This document shows, piece by piece, positions 1 to 5,851 of a stretch of 6,276 nt of DNA (positions are counted from its first letter, which is position 1; each line of letters begins with the position of its first letter). The position numbers and the translations under genes are program-made. The stretch spans positions 1 through 6,276 of the forward strand of contig JAFTAC010000075.1 in NCBI GenBank assembly GCA_017458805.1, given 5' to 3'. The notes beneath the pieces are model-generated. The model had not been told where the DNA came from, made no database searches, and saw only the letters and a list, made by a program, of their open reading frames with translations. Origin of the DNA: Victivallales bacterium. GTDB taxonomy: Bacteria > Verrucomicrobiota > Lentisphaeria > Oligosphaerales > Oligosphaeraceae.

Positions 1-1085
1 TCACTGGTGAATGCACAGCCGGGGCCCTTGTACTGCCAGGTCATCAGAGAGGACATGATGCGCAGAATGACCTCCTTCAGCTTTTCCTGCCTGGCGACGT
101 CGCCGTTTTGCTTGGCTATCTGGTACGTGGCGATAAGCCCCTCAACCGCGTAGGCGGTATTGCCGAGGCGGTATTCAATCTGGTTGTTGTGGATTTGCCA
201 CCAGGAGAGGGCGTATGCGGCGTCAGAAGCCAGTTTGGCGTGGGGCTGCCAGCCAGCCTCCACATACTCCGCAAAGGCCATGCAGCCCCACTGGTAGAAG
301 CCCTTTGCCTCGTCGCTGTCCGCATCCTTCTCCCACGCCTGGAGGGTGTATTTGGCAATCAGCCTGGGGATGGCGCTGTTGATGCGCTCCATCAAATCCG
401 TGCGCTCCAGGTAGCGTGCAGCCTTGCAGTAGGCAAGCAGGGCCTCGCCGTCGTAGTAGGGGCTGGACTGGAAGGGCTTGAAGTTGGTCTCGGGGTTGTA
501 GTCGCGCGACCAGGAGCCATCCTCCATCTCCTGTGAACGCAGGAACGAGAGGTGAATGTCGAGCAGTTCGGTGTATTTCTGGCGCGTCTTCTCGTCGATA
601 AAACTCTTCTGACCATGCAGGAACTCGATGAGGGTCAGTGCAAAGAGCGCGACAGTCCCCGTGTTGATGGTGCTGTCGTTGGGGTAGATGAAGCACTTCT
701 CGCCATTTTGGAGGGGTGTCACGCGCGAAGCGAAGAAGTCGATGCCCAGCAGAAGGGCACGGCGGTTTGGCTCGTTGAAGCGGTCGCGATTCAGGCAGGC
801 AAGCCCCCAGAGGGCACCCGCCTGGCGTACCTGATTGTCCTTTTGAATCGTCTCGCCGTTGGAGATGTCCATGGCATAGATGAAGTTGCCGTCCAGTTTC
901 TGGTGGTTCAGGTAGTAGGCACGTGCCATTTCAATCGCCTGGATGAGGTTGGTGCGCGTGATTTCAGGGCGTTCGGCGGCCTTGAGCCAATAGGATTCAT
1001 CGCCCAGCTTCTGCATTCGCTCACCAAGGGTTTCAGCGTGGAGACATCCAATGCAAAGCAACAGTACAGCAAGCAAATATTTCAT
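1..1085 (-). CDS. Secreted alpha/alpha-toroid (terpenoid-cyclase/prenyltransferase-like fold) protein, partial
   Basis: The reading frame is open from an ATG at 1085 to the window edge: 361 complete codons with no stop, so the C-terminus is missing. The start is supported by a good AGGAG Shine-Dalgarno 5 nt upstream. Residues 1-17 (MKYLLAVLLLCIGCLHA) look like a Sec signal peptide, probably cleaved after Ala17, so the protein should leave the cytoplasm. The rest is helix-rich, with repeats resembling the QW motif of the squalene-cyclase/prenyltransferase toroid fold: Q62-KLDGNF, Q185-EMEDGSW, and a weaker one near Q351. Helical hairpins such as residues 88-120, 141-157 and 212-237 alternate with these loops. 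Catalysis cannot be assigned. I see no DxDD cyclase motif, and similar toroids occur in polysaccharide lyases, glycoside hydrolases and purely structural proteins. The gene is separated from tgt by 322 bp of repeats and may have its own transcription unit. Fold class is moderately supported; function is unknown. Confidence 0.85.
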   Translation of the reverse strand, partial: MKYLLAVLLLCIGCLHAETLGERMQKLGDESYWLKAAERPEITRTNLIQAIEMARAYYLNHQKLDGNFIYAMDISNGETIQKDNQVRQAGALWGLACLNRDRFNEPNRRALLLGIDFFASRVTPLQNGEKCFIYPNDSTINTGTVALFALTLIEFLHGQKSFIDEKTRQKYTELLDIHLSFLRSQEMEDGSWSRDYNPETNFKPFQSSPYYDGEALLAYCKAARYLERTDLMERINSAIPRLIAKYTLQAWEKDADSDEAKGFYQWGCMAFAEYVEAGWQPHAKLASDAAYALSWWQIHNNQIEYRLGNTAYAVEGLIATYQIAKQNGDVARQEKLKEVILRIMSSLMTWQYKGPGCAFTS

Positions 1086-1090
1086 AACAA

Positions 1091-1095
1091 CTCCT
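1091..1095 (-). promoter_or_regulatory. Ribosome binding site of the toroid gene
   Basis: On the minus strand AGGAG lies 5 nt (TTGTT) before the ATG at 1085. It fixes the start codon of the secreted toroid protein. It directly follows a seven-T run that ends a terminator-like hairpin, which is unusual. Confidence 0.8.
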
Positions 1096-1115
1096 AAAAA
1101 AAGCCGCGGAGCGGC
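1096..1115 (-). terminator. Terminator-like hairpin directly upstream of the toroid gene RBS
   Basis: On the minus strand a 5-bp GC stem GCCGC/GCGGC with loop TCC is followed at once by seven T residues and then by the AGGAG ribosome binding site. This has the layout of a short intrinsic terminator. It could stop readthrough from tgt, or act as an attenuator in the leader of the downstream gene. The short stem keeps confidence moderate. It is also the outer hairpin of the left copy of the large inverted repeat. Confidence 0.45.
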
Positions 1116-1225
1116 GTAATCGCCCCCAGCGGGGGCGAGACATAGGATAGCCCTGGGTGAGCGCCCAAAGGGCGCGAACCCAGGGGAAGTAGATTATTTA
1201 TGTCATTTGCGCCCTGGAAGGGCGC
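1096..1225 (+). repeat. Structured intergenic repeat, left copy (forward orientation)
   Basis: This is one of two inverted copies of a multi-hairpin repeat. Reading on the plus strand: an A-run, hairpin GCCGC-GGA-GCGGC (1103-1115), linker GTAAT, hairpin CGCCCCC-AGC-GGGGGCG (1121-1137), a conserved 13-nt linker AGACATAGGATAG (1138-1150), a two-part hairpin with outer stem CCCTGGGT/ACCCAGGG (1151-1158 with 1178-1185) and inner stem GCGCCC/GGGCGC (1161-1166 with 1170-1175) separated by a GA/GA internal loop, an AT-rich spacer, and the hairpin GCGCCC-TGGAA-GGGCGC (1209-1225). The other copy at 1263-1390 has the same order of parts. No protein-coding role is credible. It may be a structured RNA element or a non-autonomous mobile palindrome. 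Confidence 0.85.
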
Positions 1226-1262
1226 CACATTTTCTTCTGAAATCATTGGAGGAGAAACAGTT

Positions 1263-1390
1263 GCGCCCTTCCAGGGCGCAATGCTGCGGGGAATACACCC
1301 ACCCCAGGTTCGCACCCTGCGGGTGCTCACCTGGGGCTATCCTCTGTCTCGCCACTCCGTGGCGATTGCCCCCCTTCCAGGGGGCTTTTT
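1263..1390 (-). repeat. Structured intergenic repeat, right copy (reverse orientation)
   Basis: Reading on the minus strand from 1390, this copy repeats the left one: A-run, hairpin with GGA loop (1368-1385), linker CAAT, hairpin CGCCAC-GGA-GTGGCG (1350-1364), linker AGACAGAGGATAG (1337-1349, 12 of 13 bases identical to the other copy), two-part hairpin with outer stem CCCCAGGT/ACCTGGGG (1329-1336 with 1302-1309) and inner stem GCACCC/GGGTGC (1321-1326 with 1312-1317) around the same GA/GA loop, then the 17-nt hairpin at 1263-1279, which is the exact reverse complement of 1209-1225. Stem differences between copies are paired: T-A to C-G and G-C to A-T in the outer stem, G-C to A-T in the inner stem. 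Only 37 bp separate the copies, so a minus-strand transcript could also fold the two into one long hairpin. Confidence 0.85.
1368..1390 (+). terminator. Terminator-like hairpin facing the plus strand
   Basis: On the plus strand a GC-rich stem GCCCCC/GGGGGC (1368-1373 with 1380-1385) is followed by five T residues. It is the outer hairpin of the right repeat copy and mirrors the minus-strand one at 1096-1115, so the repeat pair has outward-facing terminator-like ends. No plus-strand gene lies upstream, so a terminator role is uncertain. It could limit antisense transcription into tgt. Confidence 0.35.
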
Positions 1391-1407
1391 CACCAAACGC
1401 ATGTTTC

Positions 1408-2544
1408 TCAGGGCGCACACCGTTCCGAGCCAAAGTTTTCGGGATACAATGCAATCACCTGGCGGGCGAAGTCCATAAACGTCCCCTCCTCCAGATGGGT
1501 GCGAATGTCCTGCGCCAGCTGAAGGTAGAAGTGGAGGTTGTGGATGGTCATCAGGCGGGCGCCAAGTATCTCGTTGCAGTTCAGCAGGTGGCGGATGTAG
1601 GCCTTCGTGAAGTTGCGGCAGGTGTAGCACTGGCATCCCTCCATAATGGGGGTGAAGTCCTCCTTGTAGGCCGCCGCCTTGATGGGAATCGTGCCAGTCG
1701 GAAGGTAGGCGCTGCCGTTGCGTGCCATGCGCGTGGGAAGCACGCAGTCGAACATGTCAACGCCTCGCATGACGCCCTCCACAATCTGCCTCGGGGTGCC
1801 GACGCCCATCAGGTAGTGCGGCTTCTCCTGCGGCAGGTGGGGTTCCAGCCAATCCAGCACCTTGAGCATGTCCGCCTCGGGTTCGCCGACGGAGACGCCG
1901 CCGATGGCAAGCCCCTCGAACTCCATCGCGGAGAGTTCGCGCACGGCCCGTTCGCGCAAATCGGGGAAGACGCTTCCCTGGGCGATGCCGAAGCGGAGCT
2001 GCCCGTCGGCGCGTGGCTGCAAAAGGCACTGCTCCGCCCAGCGCAACGTCAAGTCCAGCGACTTCTCCGCTTCCGCATGGGTTGCGGGCCAGGCGGTGCA
2101 TTCGTCGAAGGCCATGGCAATGTCCGAGCCGATGATGCGCTGAATGGCCATGGACTCCTTGGGGCCCATAAAGAGGCGTGTCCCGTCGATATGCGACTGG
2201 AAGTGCATCCCCTCTGGCGTGATTTTGCCCAGCTTCGAGAGGCTGAAGACCTGGAAGCCGCCAGAATCCGTCAAAATCGGGCGCGGCCAGTTCATAAACT
2301 TATGGAGGCCGCCCGCCTTGGAGAGAATCTCCATGCCAGGGCGGAGGTTCAGGTGGTAGGTATTGCCCAGGATAATCTGCGCATCCATCTCCAGCAGTTC
2401 CGCCTGGGACATCGCCTTCACGGTGCCACAGGTGCCGACAGGCATGAAGACAGGTGTCTGCACATCGCCATGGGCGGTATGCAGGACGCCGCGCCGTGCG
2501 CTGCTGCCTGTATCCTTCTTAATTACATCAAAAACCTTTGTCAT
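1408..2544 (-). CDS. tgt: tRNA-guanine(34) transglycosylase (queuine tRNA-ribosyltransferase)
   Basis: This cytoplasmic enzyme swaps guanine-34 in the anticodon of GUN-decoding tRNAs (Asp, Asn, His, Tyr) for the queuosine precursor preQ1. The 378-residue length is normal for bacterial Tgt. Family motifs are complete: RRGVLHTAHG and TPVFMPVGT near the N-terminus, TDSGGFQVFSL with Asp93, AFDEC with Asp147, GIAQGS, IGGVSVGE (213-221) in the base-recognition loop, HYLMGVGTP, GVDMFDCVLPTRMARNG (261-277) carrying the nucleophilic Asp, and the structural zinc site C304-x-C306-x2-C309 with His335 at the family spacing. The gene begins 9 bp after the stop of the upstream GH10-like gene, so translation is probably coupled. 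The only visible Shine-Dalgarno is a GAAGG directly abutting the ATG, which is weak. No other queuosine gene (queA, queF and so on) is in the window. A functional enzyme is very likely. Confidence 0.98.
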   Translation of the reverse strand: MTKVFDVIKKDTGSSARRGVLHTAHGDVQTPVFMPVGTCGTVKAMSQAELLEMDAQIILGNTYHLNLRPGMEILSKAGGLHKFMNWPRPILTDSGGFQVFSLSKLGKITPEGMHFQSHIDGTRLFMGPKESMAIQRIIGSDIAMAFDECTAWPATHAEAEKSLDLTLRWAEQCLLQPRADGQLRFGIAQGSVFPDLRERAVRELSAMEFEGLAIGGVSVGEPEADMLKVLDWLEPHLPQEKPHYLMGVGTPRQIVEGVMRGVDMFDCVLPTRMARNGSAYLPTGTIPIKAAAYKEDFTPIMEGCQCYTCRNFTKAYIRHLLNCNEILGARLMTIHNLHFYLQLAQDIRTHLEEGTFMDFARQVIALYPENFGSERCAP

Positions 2545-2553
2545 CCTTCAAAC

Positions 2554-4440
2554 TCAATCCACATAGAGGGTGACGAACAGTTGTCCCTCCTTGGTTTTTC
2601 TGGCAGTTCCATCCTCAAACTTCTGGAGGCTGGCATCCGCTGCCGCCAACTTGTCCAAATCCAGCTGGATTTTCTTGCTCAAACCCTTTGCGTTCGAGAG
2701 AGAAACGTCATAGACTCCCTTGAAAGGAGTGTAGGTGGCAGTGCCGTCATGCCCCGTCTTGATCATCGCATTGGTCACCCACTCCTCGGTAATCAGCTTG
2801 CGCACAACATCGGCGGCGGGCCGCGGCGAGAGGTCGTCGTGGAAGAAAGCCATCTTCGGGTTGAGGAGCAGCGGGGCCCACCCTTCGGCAAAGGAGACGC
2901 TCTTCACGTTGGGATGTGAGAAGAAGAGGAGCATGTAGTCGCGGATGGTGGCGGCCTGGAACTCGTCCGATTCGCTGTTCACGGCGAAGTTCGCGATGTG
3001 AATCGGGACATTCAGGCGCCCTGCTACCATGTTCAAACGGCGTTCCATCGCCTGCGGCGCCACGTCAAGACGCTTCATGTTCGCCCCCAGGACGACGCCG
3101 CGCACCTTGCAGCCGCTTTGAACCAGCCAGTCTGCCAGCTCCACGCTGTCCCTCAGCGTCACATCGGAGATGGCGCTCAAACTGCGCAAATCGCTGACCA
3201 GCAGCTCGGCGGACGGGTCCTCCTTCGCAGCGGCGGCATAGACGGTCAAAAGGCTGTCCACCCCAATCTTGTTGTAGATTTCCGAGTAGTCTGTGGCTCC
3301 GTGGAGCACATCCCACTGCGAGATTTTTCCCTTGTGCTTGGCGGCAAGCTCCTTGACATGCTTCATGACGGCTGCGGAGAGCTTCTCGTTGTCCATCTTG
3401 CGGCAGGGAACTGGCGCGAACATGAAGCTCGGCACCAGAAGCGCGTGTCCACGCACGGTGAAGCCCGCCGCCAGCGCGTCGTCGATGATTTGCGCATCAA
3501 CCTTTTTGCCCCACAGCTCGTAATCGCGCCAGATGAAACCATCAGTGAAGGTGATGAAGCTGAAGAGCTTCTTGTCCAACAGCATTTGCTTGTACTTTGG
3601 GATGGAGTCGGCGACGGAAGCCAGCCGTTTCCTGAGTGCGTCGTTTTCACGCGCCTTCATGGCCTCCTGGCTGAAGACGGGGAAGATGGTTTCCACGCCG
3701 AACTGGAATTGGCGCGAGGTCTGGTTCAAGGAGATGGCCACATCGGGAACAGGCGCCCCCTTGCGGACAACCTTGAAGGTGACGGGCACCTGCTGGTTTT
3801 TCTTCATACGGGCCGTGGCAAGCGCGCGCCAGTCCTTGTCGTAGAAGTCGCCGCCCAGGACAGGGGTGGTGTTGGTGTTGAGCGTCTCGGGGTTGGTGCC
3901 TGGGGGCAGGACGACCGCCGAGATGTTGCGCAGTTCGCACGTGCCAATCTTCTCCGCCAGGTGGAAAGAGAAGGCGGTGGCATTGGGGCCGAAACTCTCA
4001 TGCACGGGCACCGCCATCTGGACGCGCTGCCACGTGTCAACAGGCGAGTCTATATGCAGGGAGAGCAGCTTCGGCCAGGGGGAATGCTCCTCCTGCCAGT
4101 AGAAGTTGAAGGAGTACCCTTCGCTGATTTTGTAGTCGAAGGAGACATAGACGACGGTGCTCTTGGGTATCTCCGTCTCAAACCGCTGGAGCAATTCAAA
4201 GTCCCACGGCTTCGGGGAAATGTCCTTCACATTGATGGTCAGGATGTTGGAACTACCTTCCTCCTGTGCAGGGGCCACCATAGCCACCCCCAGCCCGCCC
4301 GTGCGGAGAGACCAGAACGCAGTCTTGGTGGCCTTGTCGTTGAACATGCCGTTCTTGACAAGCTCTATCTTCTCCGCTTCATCTGCCGGCAAAAGGTGGG
4401 CTAAAAACAGTGTCAGAATGAGTGTCAGTATGAATCTCAT
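2554..4440 (-). CDS. Secreted GH10-fold protein lacking catalytic residues, with N-terminal carbohydrate-binding-like domain
   Basis: The product has 628 residues. Residues 1-19 form a signal peptide (MRFILTLILTLFLAHLLPA), so the protein is exported. Residues ~25-178 look like a jelly-roll carbohydrate-binding module (start VKNGMFNDK, end CELRNISAVVLPPGT). Residues ~218-245 are a short beta segment of the kind preceding some GH10 barrels, and ~246-550 resemble the xylanase GH10 barrel (FQFGVE start, VRGHALLV at 329-336, QWDVLHGATD at 375-384, PIHIANFAV at 479-487, SPRPAADVVRKLI near the end). Residues ~555-628 are a small C-terminal beta domain. The acid/base position (WDVVNE in GH10) reads WDVLHG, so the Glu is Gly381. 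The nucleophile position (HLTEFDV-like) reads HIANFAV, so the Glu is Asn484. The Q-x-H loop reads GAN (452-454). Xylanase activity is therefore unlikely; carbohydrate binding or a structural role is inferred. A GGGGG stretch about 10 nt before the ATG is a modest RBS. Confidence 0.85.
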   Translation of the reverse strand: MRFILTLILTLFLAHLLPADEAEKIELVKNGMFNDKATKTAFWSLRTGGLGVAMVAPAQEEGSSNILTINVKDISPKPWDFELLQRFETEIPKSTVVYVSFDYKISEGYSFNFYWQEEHSPWPKLLSLHIDSPVDTWQRVQMAVPVHESFGPNATAFSFHLAEKIGTCELRNISAVVLPPGTNPETLNTNTTPVLGGDFYDKDWRALATARMKKNQQVPVTFKVVRKGAPVPDVAISLNQTSRQFQFGVETIFPVFSQEAMKARENDALRKRLASVADSIPKYKQMLLDKKLFSFITFTDGFIWRDYELWGKKVDAQIIDDALAAGFTVRGHALLVPSFMFAPVPCRKMDNEKLSAAVMKHVKELAAKHKGKISQWDVLHGATDYSEIYNKIGVDSLLTVYAAAAKEDPSAELLVSDLRSLSAISDVTLRDSVELADWLVQSGCKVRGVVLGANMKRLDVAPQAMERRLNMVAGRLNVPIHIANFAVNSESDEFQAATIRDYMLLFFSHPNVKSVSFAEGWAPLLLNPKMAFFHDDLSPRPAADVVRKLITEEWVTNAMIKTGHDGTATYTPFKGVYDVSLSNAKGLSKKIQLDLDKLAAADASLQKFEDGTARKTKEGQLFVTLYVD

Positions 4441-4472
4441 AGTGGTTGTTCCCCCTGTTTGTGCTGAAGAAA

Positions 4473-4556
4473 GGTTGTGTGCCAGAGGCGCAAGCTTCTG
4501 GTTGTGTGCCAGAGGCGCAAGCTTCTGGTTGTGTGCCAGAGGCGCAAGCCTCTGGT
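4473..4556. repeat. Three tandem 27-bp hairpin repeats
   Basis: Copies run 4473-4499, 4500-4526 and 4527-4553, followed by the first three bases of a fourth. Copies 1 and 2 are identical; copy 3 differs by a single T to C. Each unit plus the start of the next holds an inverted repeat CCAGAGGC-GCAA-GCYTCTGG. As plus-strand RNA this is an 8-bp stem capped by a GCAA (GNRA-type) tetraloop. The T to C change turns a G-U wobble into G-C, so pairing is kept in all copies on that strand. On the minus strand, which the genes use, copies 1 and 2 contain an A-C mismatch. The array fills the gap between the oxidoreductase stop (4562) and the GH10-like start (4440). No T-run follows the stems, so it is not a classical terminator. 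Confidence 0.9.
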
Positions 4557-4561
4557 AAAAA

Positions 4562-5626
4562 TCAATAATGCGGAACCTTCACGTCCTTTCCTGTCCGCTC
4601 AGACTCGTAGATGGAAAGAATCAGGTCAACGGCCTTGCGGGCTTCGCGAGGCACCACGTAGGGGTCGCGGTCCTCCTTCAGCGCTTGGATGAGGTCGTTC
4701 ATCAGGAAGGCATGGCCCTGGAGGCCGATGGCCTTGTTGTCGTTGTTGGCACCGCCGCCAGCCTCGGCGGCATCCTCTGGCTTGCACTCCTTCGCCATCT
4801 CATCGCTGCCGATGGGCGCGGTCGCCCATTGGACGATGTTCTGGCCCGCCATGCAGATGGTGCCATTGTCCCCGTGAAGCTCCCAGCGGCGGACAACGCC
4901 TGGGTTGCAGGAGGTTGTGCCGATGATGGTGCCCAGCGCCCCGTTGGTGAACTGTATGGAGGCCACGCAGGTGTCCTCCACGGGAATGTCGCGCACCAGG
5001 TGCTTGGCGCGCGCAAAGACGGAGTCCACCTCCAGGCCTGACAGCCAAAGGAACTGGTCCACGCCGTGGACTCCCTGGTTCATCAGGGCGCCGCCGCCGT
5101 CCAGCTCCCAGGTGCCGCGCCAGCCTGCGCTCTTGTAGTAGGCGCGGGAACGGTAGTCCTTGAGATAGGCGTCCACGAGCGTCATCCGTCCAAGGATGCC
5201 CGACTGGATGGCGTTGTGAACCTTGATGTTGTTGGGATAGGTGCGCAACTGGAAGACACAGCCGCACTTCACCTTCGCCTTCTCCACTTCGTCAATCACC
5301 TCTGTGATGCGGTCGCGCTTGATTTCAAAGGGCTTTTCGCAGAGGATGGCCCGCCCCGCCCTGGCAGCCGCGATGACTCCGTCCCCATGGATGCCCGAAG
5401 GCGTGCAGATGCTGACGATATCGACGGCGGGGTCCTTCACCATCTCCAGGTAGTTCTTGTAGAAATTGGTGCAGCCGTGCTGCTCGCCGAAAGCACGCCC
5501 CTTGGCCTCATCCACATCGCAGACAGCCACCAATTCGGCCTCTTCAACCTCCTTGATGGCGTTGGCGTGCGTTCCGCCGATGATACCACAGCCGATGATG
5601 CCGAAACCAAACTTGCCGTTCTTCAT
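4562..5626 (-). CDS. Gfo/Idh/MocA-family NAD(P)-dependent oxidoreductase
   Basis: This is a soluble cytoplasmic oxidoreductase of 354 residues, the usual length for the family. It has an N-terminal Rossmann fold with GCGIIG (residues 12-17, GxGxxG) and an acidic loop CDVDE after the second strand that suggests NAD(H). The family hallmark EKP lies at 97-99 (LCEKPFEI). The C-terminal substrate domain has WRGTWELDGGGALMNQGVHGVD (169-190), with Asp176, His187 and Asp190 in the usual D...GxHxxD arrangement. Members oxidise or reduce sugars, cyclitols and nucleotide sugars. The WRGTWELDGGGALMNQG stretch recalls UDP-N-acetylglucosamine 3-dehydrogenase types, but the substrate cannot be fixed from sequence alone. 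I chose the ATG at 5626, with GGGAG 8 nt upstream; a TTG five codons earlier (5641) would place the Shine-Dalgarno inside the gene. The MITE-like element ends 63 bp upstream and three tandem hairpin repeats follow the stop. Confidence 0.95.
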   Translation of the reverse strand: MKNGKFGFGIIGCGIIGGTHANAIKEVEEAELVAVCDVDEAKGRAFGEQHGCTNFYKNYLEMVKDPAVDIVSICTPSGIHGDGVIAAARAGRAILCEKPFEIKRDRITEVIDEVEKAKVKCGCVFQLRTYPNNIKVHNAIQSGILGRMTLVDAYLKDYRSRAYYKSAGWRGTWELDGGGALMNQGVHGVDQFLWLSGLEVDSVFARAKHLVRDIPVEDTCVASIQFTNGALGTIIGTTSCNPGVVRRWELHGDNGTICMAGQNIVQWATAPIGSDEMAKECKPEDAAEAGGGANNDNKAIGLQGHAFLMNDLIQALKEDRDPYVVPREARKAVDLILSIYESERTGKDVKVPHY

Positions 5627-5634
5627 TATCTTTT

Positions 5635-5639
5635 CTCCC
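5635..5639 (-). promoter_or_regulatory. Ribosome binding site deciding the oxidoreductase start
   Basis: GGGAG on the minus strand lies 8 nt before the ATG at 5626. It overlaps the alternative TTG start codon at 5641-5639, which argues against that TTG being used. Confidence 0.75.
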
Positions 5640-5689
5640 AAAATGTTGAAATGACGAGGCCATAGCAGAACAACGCTGCCATCGCCGTC

Positions 5690-5851
5690 TATAGAGGTAA
5701 TTGCAAAACTAGCGCGAAATGCGCTATGAGATGGGCGCAGTGGCTAAGGCAACGGCTCGAAGCCGCACTTTCGTGCGGCGAGAGGCGTTGCCAACGCCAA
5801 TGTGTTCATATCGACGCGCATTTCGATGATAGTTTTGCAATTTCCTCTATA
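5690..5851. mobile_element. MITE-like element with ~35-bp terminal inverted repeats, no transposase
   Basis: The left end (5690-5711) and the reverse complement of the right end (5830-5851) agree at 21 of 22 positions: TATAGAGG, then T or A, then AATTGCAAAACTA. After a divergent patch of 3 or 4 nt the arms agree again over ten bases, CGAAATGCGC (5715-5724 and 5816-5825). The element is 162 bp with the outermost TA included. Its interior has two hairpins, GCCGCAC-TTTC-GTGCGGC (5762-5779) and GGCGTT-GCC-AACGCC (5784-5798), and no credible coding sequence. TA at both outer edges would fit a TA target duplication as made by IS630/Tc1-mariner transposases, but that is inference. It fills most of the gap between the TonB-like gene and the oxidoreductase. 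It could supply regulatory signals; I see no convincing promoter on the minus strand. Confidence 0.7.

Noticed and set aside
1027..1085. Lipoprotein signal in the toroid protein (LLLCIGC)
   Set aside because: Position -3 would be Cys rather than Leu, Val or Ile, so the lipobox is poor. Cleavage after Ala17 by signal peptidase I fits better.
1094..1478. Small open frames over the intergenic repeats (peptides with APWKGAT, ALEGRN and similar)
   Set aside because: They are created by GC-rich hairpins lacking stops, exist on both strands and have no start-site support.
1207..2919. Long plus-strand open frame of 570 codons opposite tgt
   Set aside because: It starts inside the hairpin repeats and runs antisense to the well-conserved tgt gene. 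Its protein has no recognisable motif and the composition of a GC-driven shadow frame.
2998..4404. Plus-strand open frame of 468 codons opposite the GH10-like gene
   Set aside because: It is fully antisense to a gene with a signal peptide and recognisable domains. No RBS or family motif is seen.
4473..4556. Possible CRISPR array
   Set aside because: The repeats are directly adjacent with no unique spacers and no cas gene nearby.
4473..4692. Short plus-strand frames with repeated ARGASFWL or CQRRKLLV peptides
   Set aside because: These are translations of the 27-bp tandem repeat (27 is a multiple of three) and not real peptide repeats.
5627..5641. TTG start giving a 359-residue oxidoreductase
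   Set aside because: The TTG overlaps the GGGAG Shine-Dalgarno that serves the ATG at 5626, and the five extra residues precede the normal family N-terminus.
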